Of a stretch of DNA of 64,000 nucleotides, positions 19,256 to 30,426 are shown in pieces. Source of the stretch: Erwinia sp. JUb26 (GTDB lineage Bacteria > Pseudomonadota > Gammaproteobacteria > Enterobacterales > Enterobacteriaceae); the NCBI RefSeq assembly GCF_003751505.1, contig NZ_RJVB01000001.1:310001-374000 (forward strand). The letters run 5' to 3'. Both the position numbers and the translations under genes were made by a program. Every line of letters starts with the position of its first letter. The first letter of the stretch is position 1. The notes under the pieces are model-generated. The model was not told the DNA's origin. It made no database searches and worked only from the letters and a program-made list of their open reading frames with translations.

Positions 19256-19295
19256 AAACGCCCCCGGATGAGTCTGCCTCCGGGGGCGTTTTTAT
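19256..19295. terminator. Terminator between fadR and ycgB
   Basis: Thirteen-pair stem (AAACGCCCCCGGA / TCCGGGGGCGTTT) with a ten-base loop, then T-rich. Suited to both converging genes. Confidence 0.85.
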
Positions 19296-19322
19296 TTCAG
19301 CATACGTGAAGGTAACGATCCG

Positions 19323-20861
19323 TCAGAGCGGGCTACTCGGCCGCGGCGGGCAGCGATCGAGGATCTCTGACGTGCCGTCTTCGTTTTGCTGCTCGAGCGT
19401 GACGTCAAAGCCCCACAGACGATGAACATGCTTAAGCACCTCACGACGGCTTTTATCCAGCGGCGCGCGATTGTGCGGCACGTAGCGCAGCGTCAGTGAA
19501 CGGTCGCCGCGTAAGTCGACATCATAAACCTGAATGTTCGGCTCCAGGTTGCTGAGATTATACTGCGCGGAAAGCTGCTGACGGATTGCCCGGTAGCCCG
19601 TTTCATCATGGATCGCCGCGATTTCCAGATAGTTGTTGCGATCGTCATCCAGCACGGTAAACAGGCGGAAATCACGCATCACCTTCGGCGACAGGAACTG
19701 GCTGATAAAGCTTTCGTCTTTGAACTCGCGCATGGCGAAGTGCATCGTCTCCAGCCAGTCTTTCCCGGCAATATCCGGGAACCAGTAGCGATCCTCTTCG
19801 GTGGGATGCTGGCAGATGCGCTGGATATCCTGGAACATGGCAAAACCGAGCGCGTAGGGGTTAATGCCGTTGTACCACTGGCTATTATACGGCGGTTGAT
19901 AGACCACGTTCGTGTGGCTGTGAAGAAACTCCAGCATAAAGCGCTCGGAGACTTTTCCTTCGTCATAAAGATGATTCAGAATGGTGTAGTGCCAGAACGT
20001 TGCCCAGCCTTCATTCATGACCTGCGTCTGCTTTTGCGGATAGAAATACTGGCTGACTTTTCTGACGATGCGCAGACACTCTCGCTGCCACGGCTCCAGC
20101 AGTGGCGCGTTTTTCTCCATAAAGTACAGCAGGTTTTCCTGCGGCTCCGACGGATAGCGGGCGGCTGAATGCTGCGTTTCCTCGCGCTCACGACGCGGCA
20201 GGGTGCGCCACAGCATATTAACCTGGCTTTGCAGATACTCTTCGCGGCTCTTCTGTCGCGCTTTCTCTTCCTGTAGCGAAATCTTTTGCGGCCGCTTGTA
20301 GCGATCTACGCCGTAGTTCATCAGCGCATGGCAGGAATCCAGCAGCCGTTCCACCTGCTCAAGCCCGTAGCGTTCTTCACATTCGCGGATGTAGTTGCGG
20401 GCAAAAATCAGGTAGTCAACGATGGAGCTGGCATCGGTCCAGCTGCGGAACAGGTAGTTGTTTTTGAAGAAAGAGTTGTGCCCGTAGCAGGCATGCGCCA
20501 TCACCAGCGCCTGCATGGTCATGGTGTTCTCTTCCATCAGGTAGGCGATACAGGGGTTGGAGTTGATGACGATTTCATAGGCCAGCCCTTGCTGGCCGTG
20601 CTTGTAGCGCTGTTCGGTTTCGATAAATTTTTTGCCGAACGACCAGTGCGCATAATTGATTGGCATTCCCACGCTGGAGTAGGCATCCATCATCTGTTCT
20701 GAGGTGATGACCTCAATTTGATGAGGGTAGGTATCCAGTCGGTAGGATTTGGCAACGCGATCGATCTCTTTCAGATACACATCAAGCAGGTCGAACGTCC
20801 AGTCTGGTCCATCATTGAGTCGTTTGCTGTCCGTAATTGGAACGTCAAAGATCGTTGTCAT
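19323..20861 (-). CDS. ycgB: SpoVR family protein YcgB
   Basis: 512 residues of the SpoVR family (510 in E. coli). In enterobacteria it is RpoS-dependent and functionally linked with the YeaG/YeaH kinase system, whose genes lie at 27-30 kb here. Conserved stretches are MNEGWATFWHY, NPYALGFAMF and YDVDLRGDRSLTLRY. Biochemical activity unknown. Confidence 0.94.
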   Translation of the reverse strand: MTTIFDVPITDSKRLNDGPDWTFDLLDVYLKEIDRVAKSYRLDTYPHQIEVITSEQMMDAYSSVGMPINYAHWSFGKKFIETEQRYKHGQQGLAYEIVINSNPCIAYLMEENTMTMQALVMAHACYGHNSFFKNNYLFRSWTDASSIVDYLIFARNYIRECEERYGLEQVERLLDSCHALMNYGVDRYKRPQKISLQEEKARQKSREEYLQSQVNMLWRTLPRREREETQHSAARYPSEPQENLLYFMEKNAPLLEPWQRECLRIVRKVSQYFYPQKQTQVMNEGWATFWHYTILNHLYDEGKVSERFMLEFLHSHTNVVYQPPYNSQWYNGINPYALGFAMFQDIQRICQHPTEEDRYWFPDIAGKDWLETMHFAMREFKDESFISQFLSPKVMRDFRLFTVLDDDRNNYLEIAAIHDETGYRAIRQQLSAQYNLSNLEPNIQVYDVDLRGDRSLTLRYVPHNRAPLDKSRREVLKHVHRLWGFDVTLEQQNEDGTSEILDRCPPRPSSPL

Positions 20862-21384
20862 AGCGCACCCCTTTTTATAAAACCGGTTTCTGGCGATACA
20901 GCACGTAGCGACAAAATGTCCGTTTTCACGTCAACCTATCCCCGCATTTGTGCCGCGTTGATAAGCCTGGAATAAAAGCCAATATCTCAATGATAGTTCA
21001 CTGTCTCTTATCCCTCTCGTGAAAACAAACGAAATCTTCGACAGAAAATAGAGCCTGATTTAAAAAAAGATATTTCCGTGATGGGAAATGCCCATAATTG
21101 AATGTTTTTTAGAATTAAATCCTGTTTATAACCAAAAGATATGATGTGAACGGTTTGTGCTGTTAACTGGCTTTTTATGCCAAAAAAGGTATTTAAGATG
21201 CTGGGTATGTGACAAAAGAAGAATTTTTGACTGTATTCGTAGTGATATCTTGTTTTTATTCGCTGGCTGGGTGAAAAATATGTGAAATTTGTCAGCGAGC
21301 GGTGTGTGCTTTTACTGGTGATTTGCTCGGTAATAAAAGCTATCACATAGTGTAATGTTCTTTAGAGACCAGGTGGGGTTCGGT
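20862..21384. other. ycgB/dadA intergenic region
   Basis: 523 bases of AT-rich divergent control region with no gene. It must hold both promoters. The dad operon of E. coli is controlled by Lrp and CRP; one CRP-like half-palindrome is seen at 21281-21296. Confidence 0.55.
21281..21296 (+). promoter_or_regulatory. Candidate CRP site upstream of dadA
   Basis: TGTGAAATTTGTCAGC: eight of ten bases of the CRP consensus TGTGA-N6-TCACA. About 90 bases before dadA. Confidence 0.35.
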
Positions 21385-22686
21385 ATGCGTGTTGTCATTC
21401 TCGGTAGTGGGGTGGTCGGCGTGGCCAGTGCGTGGTATCTGGCGCAGGCGGGGCACGAAGTGACTGTCATCGATCGCCAGCCGGATGCGGCGCTGGAAAC
21501 CAGTGCCGGCAACGCCGGACAAATATCTCCGGGGTATGCGGCACCGTGGGCGGCACCGGGCGTCCCGCTGAAAGCGGTTAAATGGATGTTCCAGCGACAT
21601 GCGCCGCTGGCGATCCGTCTTGACGGCAGTCGCTTCCAGCTGGAGTGGATGTGGCAGATGCTGCGCAACTGCGACATGAGTCACTACCAGCAGAATAAAA
21701 GCCGTATGGTGCGCATCTCCGAATACAGCCGCGACTGCCTGAAGGCGCTGCGCCTGGAAACCGGCATTGCCTATGAAGGGCGCCAGGGCGGCACGCTACA
21801 GCTGTTCCGTACCGCGCAGCAGTATGAAAGCGCGGCGAAAGATATTGCCGTACTGAAAGAGGCGGGCGTGCCCTATGAGCTGCTGGAAGCCGCCGATCTG
21901 GCGCGCGTCGAGCCTGCCCTGGCCACCACGCAGCACAAACTGACCGGCGGCCTGCGCCTGCCGAATGATGAAACCGGTGACTGCCAGCTGTTCACTCAGC
22001 GACTGGCCAGAATGGCGGCCGAAGCGGGCGTTAACTTCCGCTTCAATATGCAGGTGGATGCGCTGCTGCAGGAGGGGAACCAGATCCGCGGCGTGAAGTG
22101 TGGAGAAGAAGTGATTACTGCCGATGCCTACGTGGTGGCATTCGGTTCGTTCTCCACCGCACTGCTGCACGATATCGTCAAAATCCCGGTCTACCCGCTA
22201 AAAGGCTACTCGCTGACCGTGCCGATTACCGACGAGACCGCCGCGCCCGTATCCACCGTGCTGGATGAAACTTACAAAGTTGCGATCACGCGCTTTGATA
22301 ATCGCATTCGCGTCGGCGGAATGGCGGAAATTGTTGGCTATAATACAAAATTATTACCGGCGCGCCGGGGTACGCTGGAAATGGTGGTGCGCGATCTCTT
22401 CCCGCACGGCGGCAATGTTGCCGAGGCGACTTTCTGGAGCGGGCTGCGCCCGATGACCCCGGACGGTACGCCGATCGTGGGCCGTACCCCATTGAAAAAC
22501 CTGTATCTTAATACCGGCCATGGTACTCTGGGCTGGACGATGGCCTGCGGATCCGGTCAGCTTCTGGCGGATATTATTACGGGTAAAACGCCGGCGATTA
22601 TGGCGGAAGATCTGTCGGTCATGCGCTATCTGCCGGGCTATACGCCTGCGCCGGCCCGTTCGCTGCACGGGGCCAGTATCCGTTAA
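21385..22686 (+). CDS. dadA: D-amino acid dehydrogenase, small subunit
   Basis: FAD-dependent, membrane-associated oxidation of D-alanine to pyruvate, feeding the quinone pool. The N-terminal Rossmann motif is [17 protein letters not shown] and the C-terminal FAD contact is [16 protein letters not shown]. 433 residues from ATG 21385, behind AGGTGGGG. An in-frame upstream ATG (21355) is not conserved. Followed 30 bases later by dadX. Confidence 0.97.
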   Translation: MRVVILGSGVVGVASAWYLAQAGHEVTVIDRQPDAALETSAGNAGQISPGYAAPWAAPGVPLKAVKWMFQRHAPLAIRLDGSRFQLEWMWQMLRNCDMSHYQQNKSRMVRISEYSRDCLKALRLETGIAYEGRQGGTLQLFRTAQQYESAAKDIAVLKEAGVPYELLEAADLARVEPALATTQHKLTGGLRLPNDETGDCQLFTQRLARMAAEAGVNFRFNMQVDALLQEGNQIRGVKCGEEVITADAYVVAFGSFSTALLHDIVKIPVYPLKGYSLTVPITDETAAPVSTVLDETYKVAITRFDNRIRVGGMAEIVGYNTKLLPARRGTLEMVVRDLFPHGGNVAEATFWSGLRPMTPDGTPIVGRTPLKNLYLNTGHGTLGWTMACGSGQLLADIITGKTPAIMAEDLSVMRYLPGYTPAPARSLHGASIR

Positions 22687-22716
22687 CTTACCGTATTGAA
22701 TGTTCAAGGAGAGAGT

Positions 22717-23787
22717 ATGTCGCGTCCGATTGTCGCAACGATCGATACCGCCGCGTTGCGGCAAAACCTGGCCGTCGCCCGCCAGGCAGCAGGCGGTTCG
22801 CGCCTGTGGTCAGTGGTTAAAGCTAACGCCTATGGGCACGGTATTGAGCGCGTCTGGCAGAGCCTGCAGGAAACCGACGGCTTCGGGTTGCTGGATCTGG
22901 AAGAGGCGATCCTGCTGCGCGAACGCGGCTGGAAGAAGCCTATCCTGCTGCTGGAAGGTTTTTTCCATCCGGAAGACCTGGACATTCTCGACCGCTACCG
23001 CCTGACCACCAGCGTACACAGCAACTGGCAGATCCAGGCGCTGGCAAAGGCGAAGCTCTCCGCGCCGCTGGATATTTACCTCAAAATGAACAGCGGCATG
23101 AACAGACTGGGCTTCCAGCCTGAGCAGGTACATAACGCCTGGCAAAAACTGCGTTCGCTGCCGAACGTGGGTGACATTACCCTGATGGCGCACTTTGCCG
23201 AAGGGGAAACGGCGGAAGGCATTGCCGAACCGCTGAGACGTATAGAGCAGGCGGCGGAAGGGCTTGACTGCCCGCGCAGCCTCGCCAACTCTGCCGCCAC
23301 GCTGTGGCATCCGCAAACCCACCACGACTGGGTGCGCCCCGGTATTATTCTCTACGGTGCTTCACCCAGCGGCCGTTGGCAGGATATCGCCGGGAACGGG
23401 CTGAAGCCGGTGATGACTTTAACCAGTGAAATTATCGGTGTGCAGCAGCTGGGCGTCGGAGCCCGGGTGGGGTACGGCGGGTTGTATCGTGCGAGTGAAG
23501 AGCAGCGTATTGGCGTGGTGGCCTGCGGCTATGCCGACGGCTATCCGCGTATTTCGCCAACCGGTACGCCGGTAATGGTCGATGGCGTCATGACCCGTAT
23601 CGTTGGCCGCGTTTCCATGGATATGATCACCGTGGATTTAACCCCCTGCCCGCAGGCCGGTATCGGCAGTGCGGTTGAGCTGTGGGGGAATCACGTCAAG
23701 ATCGATGATGTTGCGGCGGCATCCGGCACCGTGGGTTATGAGCTGATGTGTGCGCTCGCGCCTCGGGTACCGGTTGTTATCGTGTAA
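22717..23787 (+). CDS. dadX: Catabolic alanine racemase
   Basis: PLP enzyme that interconverts L- and D-alanine, supplying substrate to DadA. The PLP lysine is Lys35 in [12 protein letters not shown], and the second active-site region is [10 protein letters not shown]. 356 residues from ATG 22717, with AAGGAGAG upstream; same length as E. coli DadX. An in-frame TTG at 22696 is rejected. Confidence 0.96.
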   Translation: MSRPIVATIDTAALRQNLAVARQAAGGSRLWSVVKANAYGHGIERVWQSLQETDGFGLLDLEEAILLRERGWKKPILLLEGFFHPEDLDILDRYRLTTSVHSNWQIQALAKAKLSAPLDIYLKMNSGMNRLGFQPEQVHNAWQKLRSLPNVGDITLMAHFAEGETAEGIAEPLRRIEQAAEGLDCPRSLANSAATLWHPQTHHDWVRPGIILYGASPSGRWQDIAGNGLKPVMTLTSEIIGVQQLGVGARVGYGGLYRASEEQRIGVVACGYADGYPRISPTGTPVMVDGVMTRIVGRVSMDMITVDLTPCPQAGIGSAVELWGNHVKIDDVAAASGTVGYELMCALAPRVPVVIV

Positions 23788-23796
23788 TCGCTAAAA

Positions 23797-24987
23797 TCAG
23801 AGCGCGGTCAGCGTGCCGCGCACTTTCTTACTGAAGCGCCAGGCGATAAACGCCAGCAGCGCACCCGCCACCATCATCAGCGCCAGCGCCGACTTTTCCG
23901 TCAGCGGCAGGGCCATCATTAACAGCCCGGCCGACGAACCGCCAGCCATCTGAATAAAGCCCGCCAGCGCCGAGGCCACACCGGCCTGCTGCTGATAGGG
24001 TTCCAGCGCGTAGCTGGTGGCCGGTCCGACGGTAAAGGCCAGACCGGCAACGGACACCGCCACCGGCAGCATATACAGTGCCCAGTGCGTCTGCCACGCG
24101 TCGGGAAGCAGCCAGACGCCCGCCGTCAGCATTACCGCCCCGGCGGTCATCGCCAGCGCGCCAATTGCCAGGCAGACAGGACGGCCGAGCTTGCGAATAA
24201 CCTTATTGACCAGCACGCTGACCAGCATAATCCAGAAGCCGTTGGCACCGAACGCAACCGAGAACTGCAGGGCTGACAGGCGGCCTTCGGTCATCAGCAC
24301 GTTAGGTGCCAGTGAAACATAGGTCAGTACCATGCCCAGCGCTCCGGCGTTAGCGAAAGCGAACGCAAGGAATCGCGGCTGGCGGAGGATCTGCCAGTAC
24401 TGGCGCAGCGGCAGGCCTTTGACTTTTTGCGTATCCGCCGGGCGCGTCTCCGGCAGGAAGAACACTACCAGCAGACCGATAAACACGGCGTAGAGAGTGA
24501 GGAACCAGAACGGCGCGCGCCAGTTGAAGGCTTCCGCCAGCAGCCCGCCGAGCAGCGGGGCGAGCGCAGGAACGATATTCAGCGCGCCGTTAAGGAAGCC
24601 GTAGGCGCGGGCGGCATCATCACCGTTCAGGCGATCGCGAACGCCGCTAAAGGCCACAACCGCCGTACAGCAGACCGCACAGCCCTGAATAATGCGCGCC
24701 ACCAGGAACTGCAGCCAGACGTCTGCAGTGGCCGCCATCACGCTACCGATAACGTAAAGCAGCAGGCCAACGATGGCGATGGGTTTACGCCCCAGGTTAT
24801 CCACCAGTGGACCGGCGACAATTTGTCCCAGGCCCATCACCAGCAGGAACAGGGGAATGGTGGTCTGAATGTTGGCCACCGGGGTGTTTAATCCGACGGC
24901 GATGTCCGGCAGAGTGGGCAGATACAGATCGATGCCCAGCGGGGCAAGCAGAACCAGGCTGAGCAGCAGCAGGGTGAATTTTTGCAT
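23797..24987 (-). CDS. Bcr/CflA-type multidrug efflux MFS transporter
   Basis: 396 residues and about 12 membrane helices. The DHA1 signature appears as LAPLGIDLYLPTLPDIA in helix 1, motif A as GPLVDNLGRKP after helix 2, and the drug-antiporter motif C region as LNIVPALAPLLGG. It resembles MdtL/Bcr but is not either. ATG 24987 is chosen because the family begins there; the frame is open to 25056, and no good ribosome site is seen at either. It sits between dadX and nhaP2, which touch in E. coli; its stop is nine bases from that of dadX. Confidence 0.85.
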   Translation of the reverse strand: MQKFTLLLLSLVLLAPLGIDLYLPTLPDIAVGLNTPVANIQTTIPLFLLVMGLGQIVAGPLVDNLGRKPIAIVGLLLYVIGSVMAATADVWLQFLVARIIQGCAVCCTAVVAFSGVRDRLNGDDAARAYGFLNGALNIVPALAPLLGGLLAEAFNWRAPFWFLTLYAVFIGLLVVFFLPETRPADTQKVKGLPLRQYWQILRQPRFLAFAFANAGALGMVLTYVSLAPNVLMTEGRLSALQFSVAFGANGFWIMLVSVLVNKVIRKLGRPVCLAIGALAMTAGAVMLTAGVWLLPDAWQTHWALYMLPVAVSVAGLAFTVGPATSYALEPYQQQAGVASALAGFIQMAGGSSAGLLMMALPLTEKSALALMMVAGALLAFIAWRFSKKVRGTLTAL

Positions 24988-25099
24988 GACAGAAGTAAGA
25001 TCCAAAATTAAAGCAAGCCGTACAGGGTAGAGATTCCCCAGGTAAAAGAAAAGCATAAAGTGTCAGGAGACAGCAGAATTATCTCCTGACGTCGGGAAG

Positions 25100-26827
25100 T
25101 TATTCTTTATCCTGCTGCACACGGACCCCAACTTTAATGATTTCATTGTCTTCTTTTTCTGCCACCGTCCAGATCAGATTTTTCCACTCAACCTGATCGC
25201 CGACCACCGGCGCACCGCCGATGATTTCGGCAACCAGCTGTCCGAGGGTTTGCTGACGATCGTTTTCTTCATCAAGATCGATACCATATATCTCAGAGAC
25301 ATCCTGCAGTCGCGCGTCGGCCTGCAGGATAAAGTCACCGAAGAATCGCTGGTCCAGTTCTACCGGCGGCGACTGGCTGAACAGCTTGCCCAGCGCGGCC
25401 AGATCCCGCTCACGGCCAATCACGCAGAGAATATCGCCTTCCCGCAGCCGTGTATTGCCCGTGGGATGCAGCAGCTGGTTATCGCGGAACAGGGCGGCGA
25501 TGCGCGTTTCTCTCGGCATGTGCAGATCGCGCAGGGCCGCGCCGACGCACCATTTATCCGCGCTAAGCTGGTAAACAAAATTCTCCCACGGATTTTCAGG
25601 ATGAATATCAAGACCGATGCGCGAAATCGGTGAGGCCGTAGGCGGGACGATCACCCGGGCTTTACGCGCGGCAAAGCCCAGCGAGGTGCCCTGAACAATC
25701 AGCGAAACCAGCACCACGAAGAAGGCAATGTTGAAGAACAGCGAGGCATGGGGCAGACCCGCCATCATCGGGAACACGGCGAGGATGATCGGCACCGCCC
25801 CGCGTAGCCCAACCCAGCTGATAAAGAAGCGTTCGCGGATGTTGAAGCCGCGAAACGGCAGCAGCCCGACCATCACCGACAGCGGACGTGCCAGCAGGAT
25901 CAGCCACAGCGATAGCAGCATCGCCGGAACGGCGATATGCCACAGGTCGAGCGGATTGACCAGCAGCCCCAGCACCAGAAACATGCCGATCTGGCTGAGC
26001 CAGGCCATGCCGTCGAAGGTTTGCAGAATGCCGTGGCGACTGCGGATCGGGCGGTTGCCGAGTACAAAGCCGCAGAGATACACCGCCAGAATACCGCTGC
26101 CTTCCAGCGCGGTAGTCAGGGAAAACACCAGAATACCGCCGCTCAGCGCCAGCAATGGATAAAGCCCGCCGGGAAGCGAAATACGGTTAATTAGCTGCAG
26201 CAGCCCCCAGCCCCCGCCAATCCCCAGCGCGATGCCGAGGCCGAACTCCTGGATCAGATGCACGAAGAACATCATATCCAGCCCGGACTGGCCCTTCTGA
26301 ATCATGTCGATCAGCGTAATGGTCAGAAATACCGCCATCGGATCGTTGCTGCCTGATTCAATCTCCAGCGTGGAGCTGACGCGCTCGTTAAGCCCTTTCC
26401 CGCCCAGCAGCGAGAAGACCGCCGCCGCGTCGGTTGAACCGATAATCGCGCCAATCAGGAAGCCGTTCATCATATTCAGATCGAACAGCCAAGCTGCGGC
26501 CATCCCGGTCAGACCGGCGGTAATCAGTACTCCCACGGTTGCCAGTGACAGCGCCGGGCCGAGGGCGACCTTAAAGGAACTGGCCTGAGTGCGCATGCCG
26601 CCATCCAGCAGGATCACAGCCAGCGCGAGGTTACTGATCAGATAGGCTGCAGGATAGTTGTTAAAGGCAATGCCGCCGATGCCGTCAACGCCGGCCAGCA
26701 TGCCGAGCGCAAGGAAGATAACCAGAATCGGGATACCCAGGCGGGAGGAAAACGAACTCAGCAGTATGCTTGCGGCAACCAGCACTGAACCAATAATAAA
26801 TAGACTGTAAATCGCGCTGGCTTCCAA
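25100..26827 (-). CDS. cvrA: K+/H+ antiporter NhaP2 (CvrA)
   Basis: 575-residue CPA1-family antiporter (578 in E. coli). About 13 membrane helices include the conserved [17 protein letters not shown] TrkA_C domain follows (about 400-485, [25 protein letters not shown]), then a C-terminal transporter-associated domain. It adjusts internal K+ and pH, and E. coli CvrA supports growth at low osmolarity. Its downstream neighbour differs from E. coli. Confidence 0.95.
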   Translation of the reverse strand: MEASAIYSLFIIGSVLVAASILLSSFSSRLGIPILVIFLALGMLAGVDGIGGIAFNNYPAAYLISNLALAVILLDGGMRTQASSFKVALGPALSLATVGVLITAGLTGMAAAWLFDLNMMNGFLIGAIIGSTDAAAVFSLLGGKGLNERVSSTLEIESGSNDPMAVFLTITLIDMIQKGQSGLDMMFFVHLIQEFGLGIALGIGGGWGLLQLINRISLPGGLYPLLALSGGILVFSLTTALEGSGILAVYLCGFVLGNRPIRSRHGILQTFDGMAWLSQIGMFLVLGLLVNPLDLWHIAVPAMLLSLWLILLARPLSVMVGLLPFRGFNIRERFFISWVGLRGAVPIILAVFPMMAGLPHASLFFNIAFFVVLVSLIVQGTSLGFAARKARVIVPPTASPISRIGLDIHPENPWENFVYQLSADKWCVGAALRDLHMPRETRIAALFRDNQLLHPTGNTRLREGDILCVIGRERDLAALGKLFSQSPPVELDQRFFGDFILQADARLQDVSEIYGIDLDEENDRQQTLGQLVAEIIGGAPVVGDQVEWKNLIWTVAEKEDNEIIKVGVRVQQDKE

Positions 26828-27079
26828 AAGACGTTTCTCCCGACGGGTTAAATTACTTTTTTACAGAGTCTGCATGGCAGAACAAAAAATCACAGGCTGA
26901 GCTCACTCAGTTGAATTCAGGGGATAAAATAGCGTAAAAAACAGTGCGGTGAATACCGCTGAGTGCGCAAAAGGGAATTTTTCTGCCAACTGGTACGTTT
27001 AGAGACCGAAATAGGGCATAAATGACAGTCATATCCGCAGTGCTACGCCGATAGCAGGGCGCTACCGGCGCAGTAAAGC

Positions 27080-28360
27080 TTAGTAGTTTTCCTCAACCTG
27101 CTTCTGGAACAGGGCACGGAATACCGGATAGATATCTTCCGGCTCACGAATATGCTGAATAGCGAAATTATCGAAACGGGTCTGCAAATTCTCGTATTCA
27201 CGCCACAGCGTCTGGTGGGCACGGCGGGTGATTTCGATGTAACTATAGTACCGCACCATCGGCAAAATATTTTTCGCCAGCAGCTCGTGACAAAGCGGCG
27301 AGTCATCGGCCCAGTTGTCGCCATCGGACGCCTGCGCGGCATAGATATTCCACTGCGCCGGGTCGTAACGCTCCTTCACCACCTCATCCATCAGTTTTAA
27401 CGCACTGGATACGATAGTGCCGCCGGTTTCCTGCGAGTAGAAGAACTCCTGCTCATCCACCTCTTTCGCCTGCGTATGGTGGCGGATATACACCACATCG
27501 ACGTTTTTGTAGGTGCGGCTGAGGAACAGATACAGCAGGATATAGAAGCGTTTCGCCATATCCTTGGTGGCCTGGTCCATCGAACCGGAAACGTCCATCA
27601 GGCAGAACATCACCGCCTGGCTGGAAGGCTCCGGGCGCTTTTCAAAATTCTTGTAGCGTAAATCAAAGGTATCGATAAACGGCACGCGCTTAATGCGGGC
27701 ACGCAGTTCGGCGATTTCCTTACGCAGTTGCTCCTCTTCCAGCAGCTGAGCCGGTTCGCTGTTCTCCACGGTTTTCAGCGTTTCTTCCAGTTCGGCCAGC
27801 GTGCGGCGTTTACTGGCGGTCATCGCCGTGCGGCGCGCCAGCGAGTTTTGCAGCGAGCGGACCACGCTGATATTGGCCGGAACGCCGTTGGCGGTATAGC
27901 CCGCGCGGTGGGTTTTGTACTCGTTAAGCTGACGATGCTGGTTTTTCTTGAGATTCGGCAGGGCCAGATCTTCAAACAGCAGGTCGAGGTACTCATCTTT
28001 CGAAATATTAAAGACGAACTCATCCTGGCCTTCACCGTCCTGGCTGGCGTTGCCCTGGCCACTTCCGCTGCCACCGCCGCCGCCCTGCGGGCGCTCAACG
28101 CGGTCGTTCTGCACGAAGTGATCGTTGCCGGGATGTACGCGGTGACGCTGGCCGCCGCGTCCCTGATGGAAAGACGGCTCGTTAATATCCTCAATCGGGA
28201 TTGAGACGGATTCGCCGCTTTCTACGTCGGTAACCGAACGCTTGTTGATGGCCTCGGAGATCGACTGTTTGATTTGCGACTTATAGCGGCGCAAAAAGCG
28301 CTGGCGGTTGACCGCGCTCTTGTTTTTGCCGTTAAGACGCCGATCGATAAAATAGGCCAT
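27080..28360 (-). CDS. yeaH: DUF444 / von Willebrand-like protein YeaH
   Basis: 426 residues. A Gly/Ser/Gln-rich low-complexity segment (about 95-110) is followed by a vWA-like domain whose metal-binding motif is DVSGSMDQ. YeaH is the partner of the YeaG kinase in the stationary-phase and nitrogen-starvation response. It lies 131 bases after yeaG on the same strand. Molecular role unknown. Confidence 0.94.
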   Translation of the reverse strand: MAYFIDRRLNGKNKSAVNRQRFLRRYKSQIKQSISEAINKRSVTDVESGESVSIPIEDINEPSFHQGRGGQRHRVHPGNDHFVQNDRVERPQGGGGGSGSGQGNASQDGEGQDEFVFNISKDEYLDLLFEDLALPNLKKNQHRQLNEYKTHRAGYTANGVPANISVVRSLQNSLARRTAMTASKRRTLAELEETLKTVENSEPAQLLEEEQLRKEIAELRARIKRVPFIDTFDLRYKNFEKRPEPSSQAVMFCLMDVSGSMDQATKDMAKRFYILLYLFLSRTYKNVDVVYIRHHTQAKEVDEQEFFYSQETGGTIVSSALKLMDEVVKERYDPAQWNIYAAQASDGDNWADDSPLCHELLAKNILPMVRYYSYIEITRRAHQTLWREYENLQTRFDNFAIQHIREPEDIYPVFRALFQKQVEENY

Positions 28361-28491
28361 AGCTCCCCCATACTACGTTGCAGACGGGTCTGGGATCTCC
28401 CGGACCCGCGCTGATGCACTCCTCGCGAATGTACTACCGAGGTCGCAAGGCCAGTTGCTGCCAGGCGACCTTCTTAGCACTTACGCAAACG

Positions 28492-30426
28492 TCAGGATGA
28501 CTTCCTTACGCGCAGATACCATTCGCACAGCAGGCGAACCTGTTTACGGGTATAGCCTTTCTCCATCATGCGATCGACGAAGTCGTCGTGTTTTTTCTGC
28601 TCATCGGTGGATGTTTTGGCATTAAACGAAATGACCGGCAGCAGCTCTTCCGTGTTGGAGAACATTTTCTTCTCGATCACGGTACGCAGCTTCTCGTAGC
28701 TGGTCCAGTTCGGATTACGGCCATTATTATGTGCCCGTGCGCGCAGCACGAAGTTGACGATTTCGTTACGGAAGTCTTTCGGGTTGCTGATCCCGGCAGG
28801 CTTCTCGATCTTTTCCAGTTCGGCGTTCAGTGCTTCCCGGTCGAACAGCTGTCCGGTATCGGGGTCACGGTATTCCTGATCCTGGATCCAGAAATCGGCA
28901 TAGGTGACGTAGCGGTCAAAAATGTTCTGGCCGTACTCGGAGTAAGATTCCAGGTAGGCGGTCTGGATCTCTTTACCGATAAACTCGGCGTATTTCGGGA
29001 TCAGATAGCCTTTCAGATGCTCAAGGTATTTCTCAGCCTGCTCCTGCGGGAACTGTTCGCGATCGATCTGCTGCTCCAGCACGTAGAACAGGTGAACCGG
29101 GTTGGCCGCCACTTCCACGTGGTCGAAGTTAAACACGCGGGAGAGGATTTTAAAGGCAAAGCGGGTGGACAGGCCGTTCATCCCCTCATCCACACCGGCG
29201 TAGTCACGATACTCCTGATAGGACTTCGCTTTCGGATCGGTATCCTTGAGGCTTTCCCCGTCGTAAACGCGCATTTTCGAATAGCTGCTGGAGTTTTCCG
29301 GCTCTTTCAGACGCGAAAGAATCGAGAAGCGGGCCAGCGTTTCCAGGGTTCCCGGGGCGCACGGTGCATGTGTGAGTTCACTGTTAACCAGCAATTTCTC
29401 GTAGATTTTAATCTCTTCGGAAACCCGCAGGCAGTAAGGAACCTTAACGATATACACGCGGTCGAGGAACGCTTCGTTGTTTTTGTTGTTACGGAAGGTG
29501 ACCCACTCCGATTCGTTCGAGTGCGCCAGGATAATGCCGTTAAACGGCAGGGCTGAGATGCCTTCGGTGCCGTTGTAGTTGCCCTCCTGCGTGGCGGTCA
29601 GCAGCGGGTGCAGCACTTTAATCGGCGCTTTGAACATCTCAACGAATTCCATGATCCCCTGGTTTGCCCGGCACAGCGCGCCGGAATAGCCGTAGGCATC
29701 AGGATCGTTCTGGGCGTGATTCTCCAGCTTGCGGATATCCACTTTACCCACCAGCGCGGAGATATCCTGGTTGTTTTCATCACCTGGTTCGGTTTTGGCG
29801 ATCGCAATCTGTTCCAGAATAGACGGCCATACCTTGACGACCTTAAAGCGGGTGATATCCCCACCGAAATCGTGCAGGCGCTTCGCGGCCCACGGCGACA
29901 TGATCGTGCCGAGGTAGCGACGTGGTACGCCATACTCTTTATCCAGAATATTGGCATCTTCCTGCGGATTAAACAGGCACAGTGGATGATCGTTAACCGG
30001 GCTGCGTTCACCGTCGGCGCTGAGCACGTAGACAGGTACGCGCTGCATCAGCGATTTCAGGCGTTCTGCAAGAGAGGATTTACCACCGCCGACCGGGCCC
30101 AGCAGATACAGGATCTGTTTTTTCTCTTCCAGGCCCTGGGCTGCGTGTTTCAGGTAGGAGACGATTTGCTCAATCGCTTCCTCCATGCCGTAAAACTCTT
30201 CAAACGCCGGGTAGCGTGCAACCACGCGGTTAGAGAACAGCCGGGAAAGGCGAGGCTCAAGCGCGGTGTCGACCATGACGGGTTCACCGATGGCCATAAG
30301 CAGTCGTTCCGCCGCATTAGCGTATGCACTGCGATCCTGCCGACAGATGGTAAGAAATTCCTGCAGTGTGAACTCTTCGTCCTTGGCAGCTTCATAACGC
30401 TGACGATAGTGATCGAATATATTCAT
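28492..30426 (-). CDS. yeaG: PrkA family serine protein kinase YeaG
   Basis: 644 residues, as in E. coli. AAA+ ATPase-type N-domain with Walker A GPVGGGKSSLAERL (about residue 109), and a PrkA kinase C-domain. It is active in nitrogen starvation and stationary phase. A sigma-54 promoter is readable 82 bases upstream, which agrees with the RpoN control known in E. coli. First gene of yeaG-yeaH. Confidence 0.96.
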   Translation of the reverse strand: MNIFDHYRQRYEAAKDEEFTLQEFLTICRQDRSAYANAAERLLMAIGEPVMVDTALEPRLSRLFSNRVVARYPAFEEFYGMEEAIEQIVSYLKHAAQGLEEKKQILYLLGPVGGGKSSLAERLKSLMQRVPVYVLSADGERSPVNDHPLCLFNPQEDANILDKEYGVPRRYLGTIMSPWAAKRLHDFGGDITRFKVVKVWPSILEQIAIAKTEPGDENNQDISALVGKVDIRKLENHAQNDPDAYGYSGALCRANQGIMEFVEMFKAPIKVLHPLLTATQEGNYNGTEGISALPFNGIILAHSNESEWVTFRNNKNNEAFLDRVYIVKVPYCLRVSEEIKIYEKLLVNSELTHAPCAPGTLETLARFSILSRLKEPENSSSYSKMRVYDGESLKDTDPKAKSYQEYRDYAGVDEGMNGLSTRFAFKILSRVFNFDHVEVAANPVHLFYVLEQQIDREQFPQEQAEKYLEHLKGYLIPKYAEFIGKEIQTAYLESYSEYGQNIFDRYVTYADFWIQDQEYRDPDTGQLFDREALNAELEKIEKPAGISNPKDFRNEIVNFVLRARAHNNGRNPNWTSYEKLRTVIEKKMFSNTEELLPVISFNAKTSTDEQKKHDDFVDRMMEKGYTRKQVRLLCEWYLRVRKSS

